This document shows positions 34,455 to 43,146 of a DNA stretch of 64,000 nucleotides, one piece after another. Below the pieces are notes generated by a model. That model did not search any database and was not told where the DNA came from. It saw only the letters and a program-made list of their open reading frames with translations. Position numbers and translations under genes: made by a program. Source of the stretch: Streptomyces sp. HmicA12 (lineage in GTDB: Bacteria; Actinomycetota; Actinomycetes; Streptomycetales; Streptomycetaceae); contig NZ_KB891851.1 in the NCBI RefSeq assembly GCF_000373565.1, forward strand, positions 62,001 through 126,000. The letters run 5' to 3'. Position 1 is the first letter of the stretch, and every line of letters begins with the position of its first letter.

Positions 34455-35930
34455 ATGTCCCAAGCCAACCGTGACGTGACGGTCGTCGTGCCGTTCCGTG
34501 ACGTCCAGAACTACTTCTCCGAGTTTCTGGCGTCAGTGGCCGCTCAGACGGCTTTCGCGCGTGCGCACGTGATCCTCGTCGACAACGGCAGCAGCGACCA
34601 GTCCGTGGCCATCGCGAGCGAGTTCGCGCGTGCGCATCCCAACGTTGACCTGGTCGCTCAGCCGCAGGGCCGGGCCGGCGACGCCCGCAACATGGGCATG
34701 GACATGGCTTCGACGCCGTACATCGTCTTCTGGGACGCCGACGACATCGTCCCCGAGGGGTCCCTGGAAGTCCTTCGGAACACCATTGTCAAGACCAGGG
34801 CCACCGTGGTCGTGGGGCGCGAGAAGCACACGCCCAAGCCGGTCAAATCGCCCTGGCACAAGTACTTCGGCAAGAACGTCAAGACGGTGAACAGCGTCGT
34901 CGACATCCCGGACCTGATCCACTCGGCGTCCTGCTGGAACAAGATCTTCGACCTCGACCTGCTGCGCTCCCAAGGCATCCGGTTCGGTTCCGCCATGGCC
35001 TTCGAGGACGCGTACGTCTCGATCCCCGCGCTGCTCCTGTCCGAGCGGATCTCGCTGGTGGACGCTCCCGTCTACGAGTACCGCAGGCGGGGTGACGGCA
35101 CGTCCGTGATGGACACCATCTGGGACCTGCCGCAGAACTACGTTGACCAACTGGCGATGCTGGAGTACCTCGCCGGCATGCGCCAGAGCCTGACCCCCTA
35201 CCACCAGGAGACGCTGGAGCGATTCCTCATCCGCAGCCTGCAGGGTTTCCTGCTGAGGGCCCCGCGTGTGTTCGGCGAGGGCGACTGTCGGCAGCTGTTC
35301 GAGCGGTGCCGCGCACTCTACTGGGGGATCACCTCGGAGCAGTTCGCGCGCAGCACCAATGACACCCGGCACCGGCTGCCATACCTGGCGATGCACTACG
35401 GCGACTTTGACCTCTTCTACCGCCCGGCCGCCGTCCTCGGCTCGGTCTTCGGCCGCGAGGGCGACCTCTACGTCGACTACCCGGGTACGTCCTGGGCGCT
35501 ACCCCTCACCAAGGTCACGTCGGTCCCGGCCCGTATCGATGGAGTGTCTGCGGGCGAGGGAGGGGCCGTGGTCGTCCACGGCAGCTTCTCGGTCAACGGG
35601 CTTCCCGACGAACTGCTCGCCAAGATCGAACTGCAGGTCTGGTTCGAGCGGAGCGGCAAGACCCTGCCCGCGGTCAACCACGGTCAGGCCCATGACGGAA
35701 CAGGCCGACCGGGAGCCGCCTTCAGCGTCGCTCTCGACCCCAGGCAGTTCCAGGCCGGCTCCTTCCCGGTACGTCTGGTTCTGTGCACCCGAGGCCGGGA
35801 CGTCTCGCGCCCCTGCACGGTCTCGCCAGGCTTTGCCCAACAGCCCCCCGTCACCGGTTTCCACGGTCTCACGCGTCTCACGGCGGACGGCGGCAACGCC
35901 CACCTCGTCATCGAGTCGGCCCAGCACTGA
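34455..35930 (+). CDS. GT2 glycosyltransferase, paralogue B lacking the phosphotransferase half
   Basis: A 491-residue protein collinear with the first half of the enzymes on either side. The GT2 domain has VPFRDVQNYFSEFLASV, ILVDNGSSDQSVAIA, the metal motif WDADDIVP near residue 92 and AFEDAYVSIPALLL. The beta-rich linker domain is also kept (HGSFSVNGLPDELLAKIEL, RGRDVSRPCTVSPGF). It then ends where its neighbours begin their glycerophosphotransferase domain. A clean stop, proper start behind AGGAGG and intact motifs argue for a functional, specialised transferase and not a decaying copy. Gaps to its neighbours are 28 and 50 bases, so it belongs to the same operon. Confidence 0.85.
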   Translation: MSQANRDVTVVVPFRDVQNYFSEFLASVAAQTAFARAHVILVDNGSSDQSVAIASEFARAHPNVDLVAQPQGRAGDARNMGMDMASTPYIVFWDADDIVPEGSLEVLRNTIVKTRATVVVGREKHTPKPVKSPWHKYFGKNVKTVNSVVDIPDLIHSASCWNKIFDLDLLRSQGIRFGSAMAFEDAYVSIPALLLSERISLVDAPVYEYRRRGDGTSVMDTIWDLPQNYVDQLAMLEYLAGMRQSLTPYHQETLERFLIRSLQGFLLRAPRVFGEGDCRQLFERCRALYWGITSEQFARSTNDTRHRLPYLAMHYGDFDLFYRPAAVLGSVFGREGDLYVDYPGTSWALPLTKVTSVPARIDGVSAGEGGAVVVHGSFSVNGLPDELLAKIELQVWFERSGKTLPAVNHGQAHDGTGRPGAAFSVALDPRQFQAGSFPVRLVLCTRGRDVSRPCTVSPGFAQQPPVTGFHGLTRLTADGGNAHLVIESAQH

Positions 35931-35980
35931 TCACCATCCGCTCCAGAAATGGGGTACTCGGCAGAAAACAGGAGTCATAA

Positions 35981-38722
35981 GTGTTCGATCCCGTCTACGA
36001 CGTCGCCGTCGTCGTCCCCATCTTCAATGTGGAGAGATATCTCCAGGAGTGCCTGGACTCGCTGGCCCGTCAGACGATATTCGACCGCTGCCAGGTGATC
36101 CTGGTCGACAACGGGAGTGTCGACAGCTCGCCCGGTATCGCCACCGCATTCGCCGCTCAGTATCAGAACGTCTGGGCGTTCGTGCATCCCGAAGGCAAGG
36201 CCGGCGGCGCCAGGAACGCAGGTATGGACCTGGTGAGTGCCCGCTACATCACCTTCTGCGACTCCGACGACGTGCTGCCCGACGACGCCCTGGAAACCAT
36301 GTGGCGGACCGCGGTCAAGGAGCGCGTTCCGCTCACCATCGGGCGGATGGAGACCTTTCCGGAGGAGACCAACTGGCCCTGGCTGCGCTACTTCGGCTCC
36401 GGAGTCCAGGTACATCCCGGAATCGACAACATTCCGGAGATGATCCACGGCGGAAGTGCATGCCACAAGCTCTTCGACGTCGAGTTCATCCGGGCGAACA
36501 ACATTCGCTTCCGTGAGGGCGTGCACTTCGAGGACGCATTCTTCTCGGTCCCCGCGATGCTTCTCGCTGACCGTATCGCGATGGTGCCCAGCACCGTGTA
36601 CCGGTACCGCAAGCGCGCCGCCGAGGACTCCACGATGGACAAGCTGTGGGAGCGCAAGGCGAACTACTGGGATCACCTCCTCCTCGAGGAATACCTGGTG
36701 TCGCTGCGTCCCCGCCTCTCCGGTCACCGCCAGGAAGTACTCAACCGGTTCTTGGTGCGCAGCTATCAAGGCTTCGCTCTCCGCGCGCCCGAGGCCATGC
36801 ACGAATCGGAGCTGTTCCAGCTCTTCGAACGGGCCCGCGCCGTCTACACCCAGTTGACGCCCGACGCGATCGTGAGCTCCACCCACGACACCCGCCACCG
36901 GGTGCCGTTCCTGGCGATGTACCTCAACTGGTTCGAGTTGTTCGCGCGTCCGGAACAGGTGATCAGCGGTGTGTACGGGCGAGGAGGAGACCTCTACCTC
37001 GATCTCTCGGTGCCCAGCGCCCTGCTGTCCTTGACCAAGGTCTCCGCCACCAGCGTGCACGTGGAGCGGATACAGCCGGCACCGAACTCCGACGAGATAC
37101 TCGTCGCGGGCCGCTTCGTCCTCAACGGACTGCCGATGAAGCGGCCGATGCGCAACCCCATGCAGCTGTGGCCGGAGAAGAGCGGCCAATTGGTGCCCGC
37201 ACGGCAGGTGTGGCGCAGCGACCTCAAGGCGACCCGGGACGACCTGGAATGGGGCGGTTTCGAGGCGCTGCTCCCCGTGGAAGCGGTCAAGGACGGGGAG
37301 TTCCCGCTGAAGCTGGTCTTCTGCACCTCGGGCCGTGATGTCTCGCGGCCGTGCATGAGCACCACGGCGATGCTGCGCGGCGCCCGGGGCATGAAGGCCG
37401 CTGGCCACTGGGTGCTGCCGCTCTCCAAGGGCAAGGACCAGGTGTCGTTGGTCGTCAGGGAGGTGCGGGGCAAGGGAGGCAACAGGGACTGGGAGGAATT
37501 CCTCCAGGGCATGGACCAGGACCAGAAGAAGCGCAAGGCGCCGTTCTGGCGGGCCCGGTCCATCCGCCGGATGACCCTCAGATTCTTCCGTGGCAAGGAG
37601 ATCTGGCTGATCGGCGAACGCAAGGACACGGCGCAGGACAACAGCCTGCACCTGTTCACCTACCTGCGAAAGCACGAGCGGCGCCGCAAGGTCTACTACA
37701 TCATCGACAAGCAGAGCGCCGACCTGGCCAAGCTCAAGCGGCTCGGGAACGTGGTGGCGCACGGCTCCTGGAAGCACAAGCTCCTGCTGCTCCACGCGAG
37801 CCTGCTGGTCAACGCGTACGACATCGACTCATACATGCTTCCCGACGACTGGGACCGCACGAAGTACCTCAAGCATCTCAACTGGCGGGTGGGCGCCCGG
37901 CGGGTCTTTCTCCAGCACGGCGTGACCGATGAGGACGGCAGCAAGGCACTGCACCGCAACCGGACGGGCGTGGACCTGGTGTTCGCGACCAGTCAGCGGG
38001 AGGCCGACTACTTCTCCGAGCACATGCATTACGGAGCCCAGGCCCAGGCGCTCGGCTTCCCGCGCTTCGACGCGTTGCAGCCCGACCGCGGTGGGCGCCG
38101 CATCCTGCTGATGCCCACCTGGCGCAAGTATCTGACGATCCCCTCGTACCTGCAGGGCGACGACGCGGATCAGAACGCCGTCGAGGAGATCTTCCGGGAG
38201 TCCAGCTACCGGGACTTCTACGTGCGCCTTCTGCGGGATCCGAGGCTCATGAAGGCACTGGAGTACTACGACTACGTACTCGACTTCTTGCCGCACTACG
38301 AGATGCGCAACATGATCGGCGGAGTGGTACCGGACCACCCGCGCGTGCAGCGCCTGGACCAGACGAAGGTCAGTGTGCAGACCGCCCTGCGTCAGTGCGA
38401 CCTTTTCATCACCGACTGGTCCTCGGTCCACTTCGACATGGCTTACCTCGGCACGCCTTTGATCTACTCGCGGTTCGACCCGGACGAGTACTGGGCGAAG
38501 CATGCCCGGAAGGGGTACTTCGAGGCGGCGCACGATGGGTTCGGGCCGGTCTGCGAGACAGTCAGCGAGGTCGTCGACGAAGTGATCCGCTACCTGGCCA
38601 ACGGATGCAGGCGGGAACCGGAGTACGACCGCCGAGCACGAGCGTTCTTCGCGTTCGAGGATCGCGACAACTGTGCGCGCGCCACGGACGCGATCGCCCG
38701 GCTCGCGGCGTCGGACCGATGA
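35981..38722 (+). CDS. Bifunctional GT2 glycosyltransferase / CDP-glycerol-type phosphotransferase, paralogue C
   Basis: A 913-residue paralogue of the protein at 31691 with the same three-part layout. GT2 motifs are VPIFNVERYLQECLDSL, ILVDNGSVDSSPG and CDSDDVLPDDA near residue 92. The phosphotransferase half has FLQHGVTDEDGSKA near residue 644, GFPRFDAL, LMPTWRKYL, LPHYEMRNM and FITDWSSVHFDMAYLGTPLI near residue 810. The GTG start at 35981 is eight bases after AGGAG. It ends the run of polymer genes, seven bases from the convergent EEP gene. Two full-length copies flanking a short one suggest serial duplication, with each enzyme adding a different unit or acting on a different linkage (inference). 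Confidence 0.86.
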   Translation: MFDPVYDVAVVVPIFNVERYLQECLDSLARQTIFDRCQVILVDNGSVDSSPGIATAFAAQYQNVWAFVHPEGKAGGARNAGMDLVSARYITFCDSDDVLPDDALETMWRTAVKERVPLTIGRMETFPEETNWPWLRYFGSGVQVHPGIDNIPEMIHGGSACHKLFDVEFIRANNIRFREGVHFEDAFFSVPAMLLADRIAMVPSTVYRYRKRAAEDSTMDKLWERKANYWDHLLLEEYLVSLRPRLSGHRQEVLNRFLVRSYQGFALRAPEAMHESELFQLFERARAVYTQLTPDAIVSSTHDTRHRVPFLAMYLNWFELFARPEQVISGVYGRGGDLYLDLSVPSALLSLTKVSATSVHVERIQPAPNSDEILVAGRFVLNGLPMKRPMRNPMQLWPEKSGQLVPARQVWRSDLKATRDDLEWGGFEALLPVEAVKDGEFPLKLVFCTSGRDVSRPCMSTTAMLRGARGMKAAGHWVLPLSKGKDQVSLVVREVRGKGGNRDWEEFLQGMDQDQKKRKAPFWRARSIRRMTLRFFRGKEIWLIGERKDTAQDNSLHLFTYLRKHERRRKVYYIIDKQSADLAKLKRLGNVVAHGSWKHKLLLLHASLLVNAYDIDSYMLPDDWDRTKYLKHLNWRVGARRVFLQHGVTDEDGSKALHRNRTGVDLVFATSQREADYFSEHMHYGAQAQALGFPRFDALQPDRGGRRILLMPTWRKYLTIPSYLQGDDADQNAVEEIFRESSYRDFYVRLLRDPRLMKALEYYDYVLDFLPHYEMRNMIGGVVPDHPRVQRLDQTKVSVQTALRQCDLFITDWSSVHFDMAYLGTPLIYSRFDPDEYWAKHARKGYFEAAHDGFGPVCETVSEVVDEVIRYLANGCRREPEYDRRARAFFAFEDRDNCARATDAIARLAASDR

Positions 38723-38729
38723 CCTGTGC

Positions 38730-39662
38730 CTATCGCCCGCTGCGCAGGGAGACGGTACCGATCAGGGCATGGTGGTCGGAGCAGTAGCGCATGCCGCTGC
38801 AGGAGGTCGGCAGGGCCAGCGCGTCGGCCGAGTACGCGCCGCTGATCTGGGCGGCGCGTACGAGGAGGTGATCGAGCTTGACGCCAGAGCCGCACGGGCC
38901 GAGAGACGCGGCGGGCACTGTGAAGGTCCGCTCGCCGCGCCCCATGCAGTGCCTCGCGTCCGCATCGTCCAGCTCCCGGTGTGCGCCCCGATCGCCTTGG
39001 TCGGCAGGCGAGTTGGCGGACGGCGCGTACAACTGCTCCATGCGTTCCTGATGGGGCTGGGCATTGAAGTCGCCGGCCACCATGTAGGAGCGTCCCGCGT
39101 GGGCGAAGGCGTCCAGGTGGGTGCGCAGAGCGGTGATCTGCCGTTTGTTGTACGCACTCATGGGTGTCAGGTGGGTGGTGCAGAACGTCACCTTCGGACG
39201 TGCGGCGAGTGGCGCGCACAGGAGCACGCGGCGCTCGACAGCACCGTCGGACGGCAGGACGTACGTGGCCGCCGGGCCCAGCGGCCTCTTGCTGAACAGA
39301 GCGACTCCGTACGCCTCCGAGCCCCGGCACAGGCCCTCGCGTGGTCCGAGCGTCGGCGTGAACCGGGCGAAGTTGGTACGGTCGGCCGGCCAGCCGAGAT
39401 GGCGGAGTCGCTTCAGCACCGCCTCGTACTGGCCGTGGCAGACCTCGTTGAGCGACACCAGGTCCGCGTCGCGGTGCCGAACCGAGGCGGTGAGCGCGTC
39501 GATGAGCCCGTCGGAAACAGATCCGTGGTGCAGCGCGTTCCCGGCGATGTTCCAGTGCCACAGCCGGTATGTGGCGCTCCCCGCAGCCGCGTAGGGCGCG
39601 CTCCCCAGCACTACAGCCATGGTCAGCAGAAAAGAAAGCACGACGACCCGGCCGGTGCGCAT
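38730..39662 (-). CDS. Secreted endonuclease/exonuclease/phosphatase (EEP) family protein
   Basis: A 310-residue exported protein. Residues 1-27 are a signal peptide (MRTGRVVVLSFLLTMAVVLG, AAAG). The EEP fold follows with YRLWHWNIAGNA, DADLVSLNEVCHGQY (catalytic Glu), TTHLTPM, VAGDFNAQPHQ (catalytic Asp-x-Asn) and KLDHLLVR...CSDHHALIG (terminal Asp-His). These are the DNase I / sphingomyelinase-type residues. The family cleaves phosphodiesters in DNA, lipids or other molecules. The setting next to phosphodiester-polymer genes suggests either extracellular nuclease activity or polymer turnover; I cannot choose. The frame runs on to 40196 through another gene, but the ATG at 39662 has an AGGGG site and the signal peptide. 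Confidence 0.85.
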   Translation of the reverse strand: MRTGRVVVLSFLLTMAVVLGSAPYAAAGSATYRLWHWNIAGNALHHGSVSDGLIDALTASVRHRDADLVSLNEVCHGQYEAVLKRLRHLGWPADRTNFARFTPTLGPREGLCRGSEAYGVALFSKRPLGPAATYVLPSDGAVERRVLLCAPLAARPKVTFCTTHLTPMSAYNKRQITALRTHLDAFAHAGRSYMVAGDFNAQPHQERMEQLYAPSANSPADQGDRGAHRELDDADARHCMGRGERTFTVPAASLGPCGSGVKLDHLLVRAAQISGAYSADALALPTSCSGMRYCSDHHALIGTVSLRSGR

Positions 39663-39768
39663 ACGGTCCCCTTTTTCGACGCGGTGGTCGGGGGGAATGT
39701 ATCCGACAGGGCGTGCGACTGGTCCGACGGGCCAAGGCCGGAGGGTGACGGCCCGGGGACACGACGGC

Positions 39769-40122
39769 CTACCGCCCCGGCCACACCGTCCGCGGCCCCA
39801 CGCACCGGGCCCCCAACGCACCCACTCTTTGTCGTAGTTCACGGTCGGCGGTGACCACCACCACGGGGCGTGCGGCCTGTTCGACGAAGGCCACAATGTG
39901 GTCGTCGCCGCTCCCGGACGCCGACTCGACCCGCACACCGGGCACCGACTCGACGCCCCGTGCGGCGCCTTCGACGACCAGGACCACCGTGGTCCCGGTG
40001 CGCTCGGCGTACTCGACGAGATGGTCCCGCAGGCGCTCGGCGGCCCCGCGCCGGTCGCGCCACCAGCCGTCCGGTACCGAGCCGACGACATTGGCCCCGT
40101 CGACCAACAACAGTTCGTCCAT
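39769..40122 (-). CDS. NYN-domain (YacP-like) putative RNase
   Basis: A 117-residue protein of the PIN-like NYN fold. It starts with LLLVDGANVVGSVPDGWW (catalytic Asp and Asn) and has GTTVVLVVEGAARG, then ASGSGDDHIVAFV and VVVTADRELRQRVGALGA, where the acidic residues complete the metal site. YacP/Rae1-like relatives cleave mRNA on the ribosome. It is a single gene between the secreted EEP gene and galU, and there is no toxin-antitoxin partner beside it. Confidence 0.8.
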   Translation of the reverse strand: MDELLLVDGANVVGSVPDGWWRDRRGAAERLRDHLVEYAERTGTTVVLVVEGAARGVESVPGVRVESASGSGDDHIVAFVEQAARPVVVVTADRELRQRVGALGARCVGPRTVWPGR

Positions 40123-40316
40123 GGGGACAGGATCGCAAAAGGTTGCACGCGGAGCCGTTGCTCTTTGACATAGATCGAGGGCCGGTTACGAATCACTTCC
40201 GCCGGGCGTCCGCGATGTCCAAAAGGTCGCGAAGCGGTGATCGCGTGCGTGGTTAGTGTGAAGAAGTCCGACGATCTTGAGAAGGCGCCGCGTCACCGCC
40301 GCGCCAGGAGACAACC

Positions 40317-41237
40317 GTGCCAGTCAAGAACCCCCGCGCCCGCAAGGCCGTCATCCCCGCCGCCGGCCTCGGGACCCGCTTTCTCCCCGCCACCAAGGCG
40401 ACCCCCAAGGAGATGCTCCCGGTCGTGGACCGCCCGGCCATCCAGTACGTGGTGGAGGAGGCCGTGCGCAGCGGGCTCGACGACGTGCTCATGGTCACCG
40501 GCCGCAACAAGCGGGCGCTGGAGGACCACTTCGACCGTGCCTACGAGCTGGAGCACCTGCTGGAGCTGAAGGGGGACGCCGCCAGGCTCGCTCATGTCCG
40601 GGAGTCGAGCGAGCTGGCCGACGTCCACTACGTCCGGCAGGGCGATCCGCTCGGCCTCGGTCACGCCGTGCTGTCCGCGGAACCGCACGTCGGCGAGGCT
40701 CCGTTCGCGGTGCTGCTCGGGGACGACCTGATCGACGAGCGCGACCCGCTGCTCGCGCGGATGCTGGAGGTCCAGGAACAGCGCGGGGGCAGCGTCGTCG
40801 CCCTCATGGAGGTGGCGGACGACCGTACGCACCTGTACGGGTGCGCCGCGGTGGGCCCGGCGGACGGCGGCGCCGACGACGTGCTGGCCGTGACCGACCT
40901 CGTCGAGAAGCCCGAGCCGGGCACCGCGCCCAGCAACCTCGCGGTGATCGGCCGCTACGTCCTCGCCCCGCAGATCTTCGGGATTCTGCGCGGCACCCCG
41001 CCGGGCCGCGGCGGGGAGATCCAGTTGACGGACGCCCTGCGGCAGTTGGCCCTCGACCCGGGGCTGGGCGGCCCGGTCCACGCCGTGGTCTTCCGGGGGC
41101 GCCGCTACGACACGGGGGACCGCGGCGACTATCTGCGCGCCGTCGTCCGACTGGCGTGCGAGCGCGAGGATCTCGGTCCGGAGTTCCGGACCTGGCTCGG
41201 CGAGTTCGTCCAGGAGCAGGGAATTCTGTCCGCCTGA
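40317..41237 (+). CDS. galU: UTP-glucose-1-phosphate uridylyltransferase
   Basis: A 306-residue nucleotidyltransferase making UDP-glucose. The N-terminal signature VIPAAGLGTRFLPATKATPKEML is exactly that of GalU, followed by VVDRPAIQYVVEEA, FAVLLGDDLIDE near residue 140 (metal Asp), DLVEKPEPGTAPSNLAVIGRYVL near residue 200 and GGEIQLTDAL. The GTG start has CAGGAGA upstream. UDP-glucose would feed the glycosyltransferases of the neighbouring polymer locus and general wall metabolism. It is followed by the second propeller protein after 42 bases. Confidence 0.93.
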   Translation: MPVKNPRARKAVIPAAGLGTRFLPATKATPKEMLPVVDRPAIQYVVEEAVRSGLDDVLMVTGRNKRALEDHFDRAYELEHLLELKGDAARLAHVRESSELADVHYVRQGDPLGLGHAVLSAEPHVGEAPFAVLLGDDLIDERDPLLARMLEVQEQRGGSVVALMEVADDRTHLYGCAAVGPADGGADDVLAVTDLVEKPEPGTAPSNLAVIGRYVLAPQIFGILRGTPPGRGGEIQLTDALRQLALDPGLGGPVHAVVFRGRRYDTGDRGDYLRAVVRLACEREDLGPEFRTWLGEFVQEQGILSA

Positions 41238-41279
41238 GGGGGACATGGCCGCCCGCACGCGGCCGCATAAGCTGAAGGT

Positions 41280-42311
41280 GTGAATGGCACCTGGCTGATC
41301 CGCGGCCGCGACGGCAGGCTCTGCGCCTACGCGTACGCCCCCGGGGGCGACGCCGTCGTCTGCCGTGCGGAGTCCGATCCCGGCGGCCCCTGGACACCCC
41401 CGCGCACGGTCGGCGGCGACCAGCGCGTGCACCCCGCCCTGGCCCTGGCGCGCAGCGCGAACGGCTACGCGCACCTGGTCTCCTGGCGCCCCACCGTCCC
41501 CGGCGAATCGGGCCTGATCCACACCACCCACTTCCAGTCGCATCTCGCGGCGCTCGACTGGGCCCCCATCGGCCACCCCAACAAGAAGGGCGACCGCACC
41601 GGACCGCCCGCCGTCGCCGTCGACGCGCAGGGCCGCGCCCACGTCTTCGTCCGCAACAACGGCGGCGGGATCAGCATGCGCGCGCAGGCCGAGAAGGGCG
41701 GCTGGGACCCGTGGCGCGACCTCAAGGGCACCGACGTACGTGGTGAACTCGCCGCGGTGGCGAGGGAGTCGGGCCTGATCGAGCTGTACGCGGCGACCGG
41801 CGACGGCATCCTGCGCTGGCGCCAGGAGAAGCCGGGCGGCACCCCGGTGCGGGACGAGGAGATACAGACGGCGGCACCCCGGCCCGGTACCCTGCGAGCC
41901 CTTGCCACGTCAGCGGACCACACCACGCTCTTCTACGTGGACGAGGGCGGCGCCCTGTGCGCGTGGCGCGGCGACGCCGACCCGGCACGGGTCCTGGACG
42001 CGGCGGGCGACGGCCCGGTCGCGGTGATCCGCTGCCGCCTCGACGACGTCGACTGCACACTCCTCGCCCAGCGCTCCCGCACCGGCCGCATCGCCTTCGC
42101 CGCCTACCCGACCGAGCTGGAGAGCGCGGGCGCCTGGTGGGCGGAGTCGGGCGATCCGCTGCCGGCCGACGCCCGGATCGCCCTGACCGAGGACGAGGAG
42201 GGGCGGGTGGTCGCCGCCGCCTTGCTGCCCGGTGGTCCGGATCGCCTGCTGCTCACGCGCCGTAAGGCCGAAACAGGGCTTGCGCTGGAGGCGTGGCGGC
42301 ACGTGTTCTAG
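41280..42311 (+). CDS. Lectin-like beta-propeller protein, paralogue 2
   Basis: A 343-residue paralogue of the 28421-29548 product without its charged N-terminal extension. Blades are visible as GTWLIRGRDGRLCAYAYA, GRAHVFVRNNGGGISMRAQAE, GGWDPWRDLKGTDVRGELAA, GILRWRQEK and GALCAWRG. No signal peptide or membrane helix is present. The GTG start at 41280 lacks a ribosome site and has TAAGCT just upstream, so it may be leaderless. The location right after galU, at the far end of the polymer genes, mirrors paralogue 1 at the near end. A role in binding the cytoplasmic glycan intermediate is possible but unproven. Confidence 0.75.
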   Translation: MNGTWLIRGRDGRLCAYAYAPGGDAVVCRAESDPGGPWTPPRTVGGDQRVHPALALARSANGYAHLVSWRPTVPGESGLIHTTHFQSHLAALDWAPIGHPNKKGDRTGPPAVAVDAQGRAHVFVRNNGGGISMRAQAEKGGWDPWRDLKGTDVRGELAAVARESGLIELYAATGDGILRWRQEKPGGTPVRDEEIQTAAPRPGTLRALATSADHTTLFYVDEGGALCAWRGDADPARVLDAAGDGPVAVIRCRLDDVDCTLLAQRSRTGRIAFAAYPTELESAGAWWAESGDPLPADARIALTEDEEGRVVAAALLPGGPDRLLLTRRKAETGLALEAWRHVF

Positions 42312-42341
42312 GCCCCACGGCCGATCAAGGGGTGGGGAAGA

Positions 42342-43073
42342 GTGAACAGAACTGCTGCGCGGCGAAGAGTCGCCGCTGTCGCGGTGGGCGTGGCGACGGT
42401 GCTGCTGACCGGCGCGTGCGGGGGCGGGGAGGAGACGTCCGGGGCGCGGTCCCCGGAGGCGTCGCCCACCGTACGGGCCGAGGACAGGGTGGAAGGGCCG
42501 GTGCTGACCGGGCGCGAGTTGCAGAGCGCGGTCCTCTCCGGCACGAAGATCGGCGCGGGCACGGAGGGCGTGGGCGACGGCACCGCGTCGGTCGTGCCGC
42601 GTGACGCCGCCGAACCGGCGACCTGCGGACCGGTGCTCGGCGCGCTCCAGGGCGCGAGCGGCCACCAACCCCTGCATGGTGTGACCCGCATGGTGGTGCG
42701 CGACGGCGCCACCGCGTACGTGTATCTCTCGGCCTACCGTGCCGAGGACGCCGGGCAGGTCATGGCCGAACTGCGGAGCTCGCTCACGAGCTGCCGCGCG
42801 TTCCGGGTCCCGCGGAACGGCACGGCCTGGTCCGGGATCCGGCGAACGGAGCAACTCGGCGAGGGCGACCAGGAGTTGGCCTTCCGGGGCGTCGTGCGGA
42901 TGGGGCCGTCCGAGGACGACCCGAAGGTTCCCGAGGACGTGCACGTCGTCCGGGTGGGCACGACGATCGCGACGTTCACGACGCAGAACATCACCGGGAC
43001 GTCGACGCCGGCCCGCAGCCCGAAGTCCCTGGTGCACGAGCAGGTGACGGCGCTGGAGAAGGCCGCCGGCTGA
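42342..43073 (+). CDS. Putative lipoprotein of unknown function
   Basis: A 243-residue protein with a lipoprotein signal (RRRVAAVAVGVATVLLTGACG, acylated Cys near residue 26), a Ser/Glu-rich linker and a globular domain with two cysteines (PATCGPVL, SSLTSCRAFR) that may form a disulfide. The layout resembles sensor-like or PknH-type extracellular domains, but I do not recognise a family. It begins 30 bases after propeller paralogue 2 with a GTG behind GGGGAAG, so the two probably share a transcript. A terminator follows. Confidence 0.72.
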   Translation: MNRTAARRRVAAVAVGVATVLLTGACGGGEETSGARSPEASPTVRAEDRVEGPVLTGRELQSAVLSGTKIGAGTEGVGDGTASVVPRDAAEPATCGPVLGALQGASGHQPLHGVTRMVVRDGATAYVYLSAYRAEDAGQVMAELRSSLTSCRAFRVPRNGTAWSGIRRTEQLGEGDQELAFRGVVRMGPSEDDPKVPEDVHVVRVGTTIATFTTQNITGTSTPARSPKSLVHEQVTALEKAAG

Positions 43074-43093
43074 GCGGGCGGCCCCAGCACAGC

Positions 43094-43126
43094 GGTGGCC
43101 GCCCCCGAACCACGGGGACGGCCACC
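43094..43126. terminator. Bidirectional terminator between lipoprotein gene and fadB
   Basis: GGTGGCCG (43094-43101) pairs with CGGCCACC (43119-43126); after a C/A mismatch the CCCC/GGGG bases extend the stem. It lies between two convergent genes. Confidence 0.7.
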
Positions 43127-43146
43127 ACCGACGCGGTCGAGGAGCG

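Noticed and set aside
30938-34468. 1176-codon minus-strand ORF opposite the Stealth and paralogue A genes
   Set aside because: It spans the antisense of two genes with clear motifs and has no recognisable feature of its own.
38730-40196. 488-codon frame joining the EEP hydrolase to sequence over the NYN gene
   Set aside because: The signal peptide and ribosome site at 39662 show where the secreted protein starts; the upstream part overlaps the NYN gene in another frame.
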